IMG/VR virus record: IMGVR_UViG_3300036800_000124
Location: 1 to 45,857 of that record
Length of the DNA stretch: 45,857 nucleotides
Strand: one strand, 5' to 3'
Source of the DNA: a virus
Notes under the pieces: model-generated
What the model was told of the DNA's origin: nothing
Database searches by the model: none
Seen by the model: only the letters and a program-made list of their open reading frames with translations
Position numbers and translations under genes: made by a program
Part shown: positions 35,411 to 41,745 of the stretch, piece after piece
Layout: every line of letters begins with the position of its first letter
Position numbering within the stretch: position 1 is the first letter of the stretch

Positions 35411-36516
35411 GATCTGACATTCTCGTCGGTGACGCTCGCGACGTGCTCTTGAAGTTGCCCGACGAGTCGTTCTCGTGCTGTGTCACATCCCCTCCGTACT
35501 TCGGACTGCGGGACTACGGCAATGATGGACAGATCGGTTTAGAAGCGTCACCGGCCGGCTACGTCGAAGAGTTGACAGCCGTGTTCCGCGAGGTAAGGCG
35601 CGTGCTGACTGATGACGGGACGCTGTGGCTCAATCTCGGCGATTCCTACTCGCACGGCGGCAATGGCTCGAGAGACGCGGAACGGTGGCCGAAGCAACCC
35701 ACCAACGACCATCGCATCGAGCATCAGAATCGCAACACCGGCGTGGCGCCCAAGAATTTGCTCGGCATCCCCTGGCGTGTGGCCTTCGCGCTTCAAGACG
35801 ACGGCTGGTACCTGCGCTCCGACATCATCTGGGCCAAGCCCAATCCCATGCCCGAGAGCGTGAAGGACCGCCCCACCAAGTCACACGAGTACCTCTTCCT
35901 GCTCTCGAAGTCGCCGCGCTACTACTACGACGCGGACGGGATCAGCGAGTCGGTCGCGGTGTCGTCCGTCAATCGGCTCAATCAGGATCTCGAGGCGCAG
36001 GCGGGATCATCGCGAGCGCACGACGGGACGAAGGTAATGAAGGCGGTCGCCCCGGCCTCGTGGAACGGTAGTCGCTTCGACACGGGCAAGACGGCGGACC
36101 ACCAGTTACAGACCATGCAACGACGCACGCCCCCCCGGTTTGGAGGCACAAAATATGGCGAGGACGACGCTTTCGCGACCTACTCGGGCAATGAGTACGA
36201 GGAAACCGGCCGGCGCAACAAGCGCGACGTGTGGACCGTGAGCTCTGAGCCATTCGCCGGCGCGCACTTCGCGGTCATGCCGACTGAACTGGTGAGGCCC
36301 TGCGTGCTGGCGGGCAGTCCCGAAGGGGGCAACGTCTTAGATCCGTTCGCCGGCAGCGGGACCGTGGGCGTGGTAGCCCTTCGAGCGCAGCGCAACTTCA
36401 CCGGCATTGAACTGAACCCAATCTACGCACAGATGGCGGCAGACCGGATACGCGACGACGGACCAATGTTGAACGACGTGCACCTGACCCCAGTAGAGAC
36501 AAAGGAGACGAAATGA
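35407..36516 (+). CDS. DNA methyltransferase (N6-adenine/N4-cytosine, beta order)
   Basis: In this 369-residue protein, motif IV TSPPYFGLRDYG (about 27-38) comes first and the SAM-binding motif I LDPFAGSGTVGVVALR (about 311-326) near the C-terminus, followed by FTGIELNPIY. That order is the beta class of amino-methyltransferases. DILVGDARDVLLKLPDESF at the start is the usual entry. The central insert (about 195-270) may form the target-recognition domain. With no partner nuclease nearby it is an orphan enzyme, likely protecting phage DNA from host restriction or adjusting gene expression. Confidence 0.9.
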   Translation: MRSDILVGDARDVLLKLPDESFSCCVTSPPYFGLRDYGNDGQIGLEASPAGYVEELTAVFREVRRVLTDDGTLWLNLGDSYSHGGNGSRDAERWPKQPTNDHRIEHQNRNTGVAPKNLLGIPWRVAFALQDDGWYLRSDIIWAKPNPMPESVKDRPTKSHEYLFLLSKSPRYYYDADGISESVAVSSVNRLNQDLEAQAGSSRAHDGTKVMKAVAPASWNGSRFDTGKTADHQLQTMQRRTPPRFGGTKYGEDDAFATYSGNEYEETGRRNKRDVWTVSSEPFAGAHFAVMPTELVRPCVLAGSPEGGNVLDPFAGSGTVGVVALRAQRNFTGIELNPIYAQMAADRIRDDGPMLNDVHLTPVETKETK

Positions 36517-36674
36517 GTTTGAGAAAATTGCGAAAGATGGTGCACGAGAGCACGCGCGTAGGTCCGCACCAGTGGACGCGCAAGAGCCTCTTCAACGGTC
36601 ACCAGTGTCAGGCGTGCCTACGGCCAAAGAGCCAGCACCCAACGACGGGCTGGGAACTCGCGAGGCCCTTGTGA
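36513..36674 (+). CDS. 53-residue Cys-pair protein
   Basis: ATG at 36513 overlaps the methyltransferase stop (ATGA) and the stop at 36672-36674 overlaps the next GTG. The protein is basic (MSLRKLRKMVHES) with GHQCQACLRPKS in the middle. One CxxC pair and two His could bind zinc. The tight coupling on both sides supports it as a true gene. Confidence 0.65.
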   Translation: MSLRKLRKMVHESTRVGPHQWTRKSLFNGHQCQACLRPKSQHPTTGWELARPL

Positions 36675-36988
36675 GCCAAGAACAAATTGATGCACTCGAC
36701 CATCCCCAAGAGCCAGCCGATCGCAAACCGCAAGTATGGCGTCGAATGTTCGAAGAGGAACACGCGACCGCCCTTGTGCTGACCGCCGAGTTAGCCACTA
36801 CTCGGCAAGAACGAGATGCGCGGTGGAAATTGGAGCAGATTCTAGGAATGCTTGACTACGTGACTTCTCACCAGATGTTCGACCAATTTAACGGTCATGA
36901 CACAGTGCGAGAACTTGGCAACCTGTTCCGCGCCCACAATCCTGATGGAACGCTGGCCGAGATTGAGCGAATGAAGGGGGACGGATGA
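36671..36988 (+). CDS. Helical early protein, unknown
   Basis: GTG at 36671 overlaps the previous stop, giving 105 residues; upstream frame is open but lies inside the previous gene. The middle has a coiled-coil-like stretch (FEEEHATALVLTAELATTRQ, then ERDARWKLEQILGML). No family is recognised. Confidence 0.6.
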   Translation: MSQEQIDALDHPQEPADRKPQVWRRMFEEEHATALVLTAELATTRQERDARWKLEQILGMLDYVTSHQMFDQFNGHDTVRELGNLFRAHNPDGTLAEIERMKGDG

Positions 36989-37620
36989 GCGACCAAGCAG
37001 CATGGAATCCAGAGATAGTGGAACTGGCGCGGGAGTTCCACGAGATCTACGAACGCGAAGCCAAGCGACTCGGGTGGTCATCGCAAACACCGGTTCCGTT
37101 CGATGAGCTGCCCTTAGCCAATCTGCAAACGATGCTCTGCACCATCGCGCCATTCTGGGCGACGCTCTCATCCGCAGAACGGGACCGTGACACCGCCCGC
37201 GCAGCTTTAGAAGAGGCGCGGAAATTAAACAGTGACAACGCCGACTGGCTCCGTAGAATCTGCGCCGACCTTCGTTTGAGTGGCGATGTTCTGCTGGCGT
37301 TTCACGACCCTGCGAACCCCGACGCCGAACCTGATTGGCGCGACTCAGGACTGTCACTGGCCGACGAACTGTGGCTCGTGGCGAACGCCCTTGATGGCAG
37401 CGTGGACGCCTCGCGGCAAGGCATACGAGCGCGATTCGTTGAACTCGAAACGGAAATCGAATCTCTCAAAGCCTCTCCGGTCACCCAATGGACGAGAGAG
37501 AAGATCGACGCGGTGATCGACGGACTCGAACACGTTCACACTGTCGGAACGCAACGATGGGGGATGTTGGACGAACTGCGTGACGCACTTCTTCTAGCCC
37601 AGGAAGGTGAGAAAAAATGA
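36985..37620 (+). CDS. Helical early protein, unknown
   Basis: This 211-residue protein overlaps the previous gene by 4 bases. Long helices (EIVELAREFHEIYEREAKRL, then SAERDRDTARAALEEARKL) suggest a coiled-coil protein, similar in style to the one before it. A C-terminal segment (IDAVIDGLEHVHTVGTQRWG) is more compact. I recognise no family. Confidence 0.6.
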   Translation: MSDQAAWNPEIVELAREFHEIYEREAKRLGWSSQTPVPFDELPLANLQTMLCTIAPFWATLSSAERDRDTARAALEEARKLNSDNADWLRRICADLRLSGDVLLAFHDPANPDAEPDWRDSGLSLADELWLVANALDGSVDASRQGIRARFVELETEIESLKASPVTQWTREKIDAVIDGLEHVHTVGTQRWGMLDELRDALLLAQEGEKK

Positions 37621-37790
37621 ACAGATCAGAAGAGGAATATCTCAAGATGCGGGTGGAACAACTCACCTCGGCACGTAATCGAATTCGCCACTGGTCACAA
37701 CTGGGTCGCCTTGACATCGACGTGGCCCGCGATCTTCTGGAGTGCCTAGAACCCAAGCAGAACCCCAACAATCGGGGGTACTACGAATGA
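37617..37790 (+). CDS. 57-residue early protein
   Basis: ATG at 37617 overlaps the previous stop (ATGA) and ends at TGA 37788-37790. It is helical and polar (EEEYLKMRVEQLTSARNRIR, then LDIDVARDLLECLEPK). Upstream coupling and codon use support it. No function can be inferred. Confidence 0.6.
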   Translation: MNRSEEEYLKMRVEQLTSARNRIRHWSQLGRLDIDVARDLLECLEPKQNPNNRGYYE

Positions 37791-37806
37791 TTTGTGGGGA
37801 GACGCC

Positions 37807-38019
37807 GTGACGCGCAGCTTCCCTGACTACGACACGCCGGTCAAGATCGACATGGAGTTCGAACTCGCGCTCGCGTTGCTGCTGGACGTTCGCAGTGCAA
37901 CATCCGAAGTAGGGATTCCACCGCCACTGTTGCAGTCCGAGGACATCTGGCGCCTGATCGACAACTGCGACGGCGATCCAGAGCGGCTCTACGCCGAGTG
38001 GGACCACCTGACCCAGTAA
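37807..38019 (+). CDS. 70-residue protein at the end of the early operon
   Basis: GTG at 37807 behind GGGGAGA gives 70 residues; a TTG 15 bases earlier is the alternative. The sequence is acidic and helical (IDMEFELALALLLDVRSAT, then LLQSEDIWRLIDN). Its last 31 bases overlap, on the other strand, the end of the leftward secreted protein gene, so two operons converge here without space for a normal terminator. Confidence 0.6.
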   Translation: MTRSFPDYDTPVKIDMEFELALALLLDVRSATSEVGIPPPLLQSEDIWRLIDNCDGDPERLYAEWDHLTQ

Positions 38020-38630
38020 AAGGCCAGGGTTTCGCTGTTCAGGCTGATCGTCCCGTCCGCGTTCACCACGTGCGTGTACTCCCAGATCAGCTGCGTCCAG
38101 GTGATGTGGGTCACGGTGCCCGTGTCAACCTGAGTGACCTCGCGCGCGTTGGCGTGGACAATCGCGAACATATGCTGCATCGTTGGACCCATCACCGTGA
38201 CCTCGAGACCACCGGCATTGGCTGCTGACACCATCTGAGCGCGCGTCGTGACCTCGGTGATCGACTGGGCGCGATGACCAGCGAATCCTTGGTCGAGGAG
38301 GAAGTTCTGTCCAGCCCACAGCCCGGTGAGCGTCCACGTCGACCCGCCATCGCTCGTGACGGACTGACCCTCGAACGCGCCCCCAAACTTGTCATAAGCC
38401 GACTCAACCTCAGCGGTCGTGATGTGCGCAGCGGGCCAACGCGACAGGACCAGGTTGGCCGCAGTCTCGTACTGGCAATCGTCAGCGCCCGACAGGTCGC
38501 CAAACGCACGGTAGGGCGTGGTGGCGTGGAGACTGGACGCGCCGGCAGGCATGGCCAAAAAGGCGCTCGCGGCGATGCCTATCGCGCACAGTCGCCCAGT
38601 TGTGTTGAACTTCGCTCGCCTATCGCGCAC
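37989..38630 (-). CDS. Secreted papain-like cysteine peptidase-type protein
   Basis: GTG at 38630 (reading leftward) follows AAGGAG and gives 213 residues with a basic N-terminus (RDRRAKF), hydrophobic core (LCAIGIAASAFLAMPAG) and cleavage near residues 29-33. The mature protein has GADDCQYETAANLVL with Cys52, QHMFAIVHA with His153, and HITWTQL with Trp178. The same order and an ITWxQL end motif occur in the lysis-block protein at 25415-26434, so both probably share the papain-like fold. It is the last gene of the leftward operon and acts outside the cell, perhaps on envelope or competitor proteins. Confidence 0.65.
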   Translation of the reverse strand: MRDRRAKFNTTGRLCAIGIAASAFLAMPAGASSLHATTPYRAFGDLSGADDCQYETAANLVLSRWPAAHITTAEVESAYDKFGGAFEGQSVTSDGGSTWTLTGLWAGQNFLLDQGFAGHRAQSITEVTTRAQMVSAANAGGLEVTVMGPTMQHMFAIVHANAREVTQVDTGTVTHITWTQLIWEYTHVVNADGTISLNSETLAFYWVRWSHSA

Positions 38631-38672
38631 GGTCACTCCTTCGTGATCTGAGGCTAGGTGCTCGCCAAGCCT

Positions 38673-38704
38673 GCGCTGTGCCCGGGACAAGTCGGGCACA
38701 GCGC
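38673..38704 (-). terminator. 12-bp perfect hairpin inside the leftward operon
   Basis: The stem 38673-38684 pairs perfectly with 38693-38704 around an 8-base loop. A second overlapping GC-rich palindrome (38701-38715) can form an alternative fold. It lies upstream of the secreted protein gene and downstream of the two small leftward genes, so it may reduce or end their transcript. No T-run follows. Confidence 0.6.
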
Positions 38705-38746
38705 GCGCCTAGCGCGCTCAAGCTCCTAGGAGGCCGCCTCCATCGG

Positions 38747-38872
38747 TTCTAGGTCCAGTGGGGTAAGAATCCAGATTTCGATTTGCAGTCGTCGCACCTC
38801 GGCGCGCAACGTCTCGAGTTCGCGGCCAGCCTCCTGCAGTGCCATCATGGCCGCGTCAAGTGGCTTTTTCAC
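38747..38872 (-). CDS. Small coiled-coil protein, leftward operon
   Basis: GTG at 38872 overlaps the stop of the upstream leftward gene (GTGA). The product is about 41-48 residues long, a charged helix (PLDAAMMALQEAGRELETLR, then AEVRRLQIEIWIL). I am unsure of the exact C-terminus, which lies between about 38724 and 38747. It may oligomerise with its neighbour. Confidence 0.45.
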
Positions 38873-39198
38873 GCTGAGATCTCAAAGGTGAGCACGTCGC
38901 CAACAGGGATAACGACCTTGATGCTCAGCATCTTGACCGAGCGACCTTGAATCTTGCGGGTCTCGGGCCGCAGCACGTAGACGTGCGTCCCGGAGGGTGA
39001 GAGGAACATCTGACCCTTCACCGTCTCAGTCTTGAGGAGCGCTTCTGCGCGCCCTACGACGTCGGACTCACGCAGTGGCGCAAGAGCCTTGAGCATTGCG
39101 CCAATGGTGGCGCGTCGCGTGAGAACGGCTTTCACAGCCTCTTCACGCGTATCGGGAAGTCGCAGATACATCGAAATGCGAGTGTCTAGCATCGTCAT
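38869..39198 (-). CDS. Leftward-operon protein, unknown
   Basis: This 109-residue protein has an AAAGGAA site before its ATG. The N-terminal half is helical (REEAVKAVLTRRATIGAMLK) and the C-terminal half beta-rich (GQMFLSPSGTHVYVLRPETR, then MLSIKVVIPVGDVLTFEIS). Its stop overlaps the next small gene. No family is recognised. Confidence 0.6.
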   Translation of the reverse strand: MTMLDTRISMYLRLPDTREEAVKAVLTRRATIGAMLKALAPLRESDVVGRAEALLKTETVKGQMFLSPSGTHVYVLRPETRKIQGRSVKMLSIKVVIPVGDVLTFEISA

Positions 39199-39286
39199 TT
39201 TGGTAGGTTCCTTTGCTAACTGGTCTGGAGTCTCCAGCCCTCAGAATGTCCACTGGTGGGCACCCTGAGCGCCGGAGCGCTCTGAC

Positions 39287-39805
39287 TCAGTAACTTGGCG
39301 TAACGTCGTAGCACCCAGCGAGGCCCTGTGCCCAATCCGAGATGTTCGGGGCGTAAATGTCGCGCTTTGCCTCGCCGCTCCAATTCGCCTGGATGGTCAC
39401 GCCCCCGTCAAAATCAATGAACATGCGGACGTTCGGACCACCAAAACCTAGAAGCAGTTCGACCTGGGAGACCTCCATCGTTTCATTAGGGATCGACAGC
39501 GAGCGCCGATAGTGCATGATGATTTCGAGGCACTCGCCGTAGTAAGCCTCAGCGATGCACACTCCGTCGTTTAGCGACGAAATGTCGATGTCATCAAGGA
39601 TGGACTCGGCGTACTGGTTGCGCTTCGGGCCGTACTCGGCGTCCCTTGAGAGCATCCGTAGAGAGGCGCGAAGGCTTCTCGATGTTGCCTTTATGTCGCG
39701 CTTTTGCAACTCATCAAGAGCGACCTGGAGCATTTCGACGGCGCGAGCGCTTGCGGCGTAGTCCTCGGCGACCTGTTCAGTTTGTGAGAGGGTTTCCGTG
39801 TTCAT
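39287..39805 (-). CDS. First protein of the leftward operon, unknown
   Basis: ATG at 39805 follows AAAGGAC and gives 172 residues; the open frame extends 75 bases upstream into the promoter, so the later start is chosen. The first 90 residues are helical (EDYAASARAVEMLQVALDEL, then RASLRMLSRDAEYG) and the rest mixed (VELLLGFGGPNVRMFIDFDG, then GVTIQANWSG). The last part resembles small phage proteins with an FGGPNV motif of unknown function. Expression comes from the leftward promoter overlapping operator C. Confidence 0.65.
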   Translation of the reverse strand: MNTETLSQTEQVAEDYAASARAVEMLQVALDELQKRDIKATSRSLRASLRMLSRDAEYGPKRNQYAESILDDIDISSLNDGVCIAEAYYGECLEIIMHYRRSLSIPNETMEVSQVELLLGFGGPNVRMFIDFDGGVTIQANWSGEAKRDIYAPNISDWAQGLAGCYDVTPSY

Positions 39806-39843
39806 GTCTTGTCCTTTGTTCGTATGCTGGGACGTATTCCCAA

Positions 39844-39880
39844 CGCTCTTATTATGGCACGATTGGAGCAATTGAGTCAA
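39844..39880 (-). promoter_or_regulatory. Leftward promoter with operator site C
   Basis: On the minus strand TTGACT (39880-39875) and CATAAT (39856-39851) are 18 bases apart, a good sigma70-type promoter for the leftward operon. The 27-bp palindrome (39844-39870) covers the spacer and -10. On the plus strand the same site offers TATTAT at the -10 place, so it could act both ways. A repressor bound here would block the leftward operon. Confidence 0.75.
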
Positions 39881-39949
39881 GTCATCCGGCTAATAAACCT
39901 GTGGATTACCCTGTTGATTTCGTGACGCTCGACCAGTTGCCCACAGCTC

Positions 39950-40318
39950 GTGAACAGCGAGCGATACACTGAGAACGCCACTCCTCAGCCTTTGGAGCGT
40001 ATCGCCGTGGTCTCTCCGGTGGGCACCAGAGAACGCCAGCCAGCCGTTTCCTTACGCGATGGTTGGCGCCTGGTCACGAACAGTTCAGCAGATCGCTCAT
40101 GGACAGGTTTGGCACGCGCCAGCACATCCCACACGCCAGCGACCACTGGTCAACTGACCCCGCTGACGTCACCTGGTCGGTGTGTGGCCGTGGTGCTGCG
40201 GGCCTGTCTTGCCTCGTTCCCCGCCGAAAGTGTATTGGTGTGCGACGTGAGTCGCATGCGACACCCAGACGAGCGGAGCGACGAAGTCTTCGCAGAAGAC
40301 GATCACGAGTCCCTGTAA
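39950..40318 (+). CDS. Possible 122-residue protein in the control region
   Basis: A GTG-started frame of 122 residues with moderately high GC at third positions and an acidic C-terminus (HPDERSDEVFAEDDHESL). No ribosome site, domain or coupling to a neighbour is seen, and overlapping frames on both strands are also open. I list it as a candidate only. Confidence 0.25.
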   Translation: MNSERYTENATPQPLERIAVVSPVGTRERQPAVSLRDGWRLVTNSSADRSWTGLARASTSHTPATTGQLTPLTSPGRCVAVVLRACLASFPAESVLVCDVSRMRHPDERSDEVFAEDDHESL

Positions 40319-40466
40319 GGGGCGATGTGTCGTCGCGACGCGAGTCTTGTGCGTTATGCCCCACCAGGGAATTTTGCAGGTCGAATCAGCAGCAGCCACG
40401 ACTCCCTGAGAACACGTTCAGGACAGTCTGGGAGACCCTCAGGATCTGGCGAATCAGCAATCAAAA

Positions 40467-40482
40467 GGTTTCACGTGAAACA
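40467..40482. promoter_or_regulatory. parS: parS-like ParB-binding site
   Basis: The 16 bases GGTTTCACGTGAAACA match the Bacillus-type parS TGTTTCACGTGAAACA at 15 positions, and the inner 14-base perfect palindrome (40468-40481) equals the actinobacterial parS core. ParB/Spo0J of most bacteria loads on this site and spreads. No parA or parB gene is visible in the genome, so it would recruit the host's ParB. Confidence 0.8.
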
Positions 40483-40761
40483 TCACAGCATCCATCAGCA
40501 TCTCATCTGCTTGGCGCAGGGTGCATCTGAACCCAACAGGCCGGGTGCAAAAGAAGGTAGCAAGCTCGAAGAGCGCGGTAGTCCAAGGAGCGAAGCGACG
40601 CGGAAGGCAGTTGCCCGAAGGATTCTTGATAGTTGCCCTTGGGAGGAAAGGACCCGGAGGCGAAAGACCCCCGAGGAGGGCGGCGAGACGCGGAGTGCGA
40701 GACGTTGAGTCTGACACCCCCTGTCAAGCATTGTCAAGGATTCGCTGTATTCACTGGCGAA

Positions 40762-40788
40762 TGCTCCAATCATGCCACGCAGCCCCTC
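40762..40788. promoter_or_regulatory. Partial operator copy E
   Basis: TGCTCCAATCATGCCA at 40762-40777 matches the minus-strand reading of site C at 15 of 16 bases, but the other half is diverged. No -10 element lies in the expected place. It could be a decayed or auxiliary half-site near the full copy F, 66 bases away. Confidence 0.45.
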
Positions 40789-40809
40789 GCATCGTCCCTG
40801 ATCGTGGCT

Positions 40810-40854
40810 TTGACGCGATGTCAGAAATGCTCGTTAAATGGCATGTTAAGAGCA
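40810..40854 (+). promoter_or_regulatory. Promoter with operator site F
   Basis: TTGACG (40810-40815) and TTAAAT (40834-40839) are 18 bases apart. The full 27-bp palindrome (40828-40854) covers the -10, with TGCTC and GAGCA perfect at its ends. It reads rightward toward the gene at 40903. A second -10-like TATAAA at 40892-40897, 5 bases before that gene's GTG, may give an additional start. Confidence 0.7.
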
Positions 40855-40902
40855 GGTTGCAAGATTATGGAGACAAAGTTGTTGAGATTCTTATAAAACT
40901 CT

Positions 40903-41139
40903 GTGACAGAAGCCTGCGAATCTGCGTCGACGAATTACGCTTTTCGCGTGGCTGAGACCCCGACGCACGTGCTGCGCTATCAGCGTTTTGCGCTGCGCCA
41001 CTGGCGTGAGAAGCGCTCGACGGTTTCCATCGCCCAGTGGCACGCCATCGAATCGCGCATCGTCGCCCTGACTCTGGAGATCGATCGACGCGAGCGCCGA
41101 GTAGAGAACAGCGCACAATCCGAAGACATCAGTCGTTGA
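40903..41139 (+). CDS. Small basic protein downstream of operator F
   Basis: GTG at 40903 gives 78 residues with high-GC codon use; GTG 40948 would give 63. It is basic and helical (YQRFALRHWREKRSTVSIAQ, then ALTLEIDRRERRVENSA). It may be a small DNA-binding or regulatory protein because it lies inside the control region between operators F and D. Its stop overlaps the -35 element of the next promoter. Confidence 0.55.
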   Translation: MTEACESASTNYAFRVAETPTHVLRYQRFALRHWREKRSTVSIAQWHAIESRIVALTLEIDRRERRVENSAQSEDISR

Positions 41140-41179
41140 CACAAACGCATTCGGCTCTTAACATGGCAGAATGGGAGCA
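41136..41179 (+). promoter_or_regulatory. Promoter with operator site D, leaderless start
   Basis: A textbook sigma70-type promoter: TTGACA (41136-41141), 17-base spacer, TAACAT (41159-41164). Transcription is expected to begin about 7 bases later, at 41171, which is the A of the ATG of the next gene. The operator copy (41153-41179) covers the -10, the start site and the first codons, so a bound protein would fully block initiation. Confidence 0.8.
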
Positions 41180-41503
41180 ACGCAGACCATAGAGAAGATC
41201 GGGTACCCCGAGTTGTGCGGTCGCTGTGATCGCACAGTGGCCAAGGTCAAGACGCGCAAGGGCAAGACCATGGTCATGGACTTCTACCCCGCTTCGGGTG
41301 GCTGGTTCACCATCGTGGCGCACTCGAGCGACGGATCCCCCATCGTGGGCCGCATCCCTCGAGGCAAGCCACTCGACCCCGACCTCCCACGATTCTCGTG
41401 CCACTTCGACACCTGCCCCAAGCGCGCTCGTCGCCCCAAGGGAAAAACGTCGTGGGGGCACGGATTAACGGGAAGCGGTGCCGCGGGCGCATACGACGCC
41501 TAG
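41171..41503 (+). CDS. Cys-rich protein from a leaderless promoter, upstream of terminase
   Basis: The 110-residue protein has YPELCGRCDRTVAKVKT near residue 12 and FSCHFDTCPKRARRPKG near residue 75, two Cys pairs that could bind one zinc. The middle is beta-rich (GKTMVMDFYPASGGWFTIVA). There is no ribosome site because the mRNA would start at the ATG itself. It is the first gene of the rightward unit that leads into the tRNA-like element, terminase and portal. It may be a zinc-ribbon regulator. No family is assigned. Confidence 0.65.
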   Translation: MGATQTIEKIGYPELCGRCDRTVAKVKTRKGKTMVMDFYPASGGWFTIVAHSSDGSPIVGRIPRGKPLDPDLPRFSCHFDTCPKRARRPKGKTSWGHGLTGSGAAGAYDA

Positions 41504-41555
41504 AAGTTTCGAAGTCTCCGCTGTCCTGACCTGGTAGGTTCCAGGCGGCGGATTA

Positions 41556-41646
41556 GCCAGTGAGTCGTCTAGTTGGCAGAGGACGCCACCGTCCCGCGCA
41601 AGCGGGCTCCGGTGGAAAGTGTGGGTTCGAATCCCCGCCACTGGCA
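41556..41646 (+). tRNA. tRNA-like element with abnormal anticodon arm
   Basis: A perfect 7-bp acceptor stem (41556-41562 with 41639-41645) is followed by a D-arm (CGTC/GACG around a TAGTTGGCAG-type loop, as in tRNA-Glu) and a T-arm with GGGTTCGAATCCC. The anticodon stem (CCACCG/CGGTGG) does not hold a 7-base loop but 18 bases that form a further hairpin, CCCGC-GCAA-GCGGG. The T-stem needs a bulged C. So it has tRNA elbows but no readable anticodon. It may be a degenerate tRNA, a remnant attachment site, or a tRNA mimic. Confidence 0.5.
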
Positions 41647-41745
41647 CGAGGTGCGCTGTCTCACGTACTCGGTAATACAGATGGGCGACGGGCAGCTCGT
41701 GCACGATCTCGAGCGTGCGCTGAGCCTCACCTTTCGCGAAGTACG

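Larger units (their letters stand above)
39881..40902. other. Control region: DnaA-box-like words, parS, uncertain ORFs
   Basis: About 1 kb between the divergent operons. TGTGGATTA (39900-39908) and TTGCCCACA (39937-39945) are one and two bases off a DnaA box. A parS palindrome lies at 40467-40482. The stretch 40540-40710 is purine-rich with repeated GCGA words and might encode a structured RNA. Two tandem TGTCAAG repeats lie at 40722-40738. Open frames exist here (for instance 40325-40708) but none has a convincing start or domain, apart from the candidate listed at 39950. The layout fits a replication or partition locus. Confidence 0.5.

Noticed and set aside
40325-40708. A 127-residue frame over the parS and purine-rich region
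   Set aside because: The sequence is low-complexity, the start is not supported, parS lies inside it, and alternative frames are equally open. I keep it only as a remark in the control-region entry.
41560-41745. Upstream extension of the terminase frame through the tRNA-like element
   Set aside because: The extension is low-complexity, covers the structured RNA and has no homology-like features; the ATG at 41746 is followed by the terminase-like HTH.
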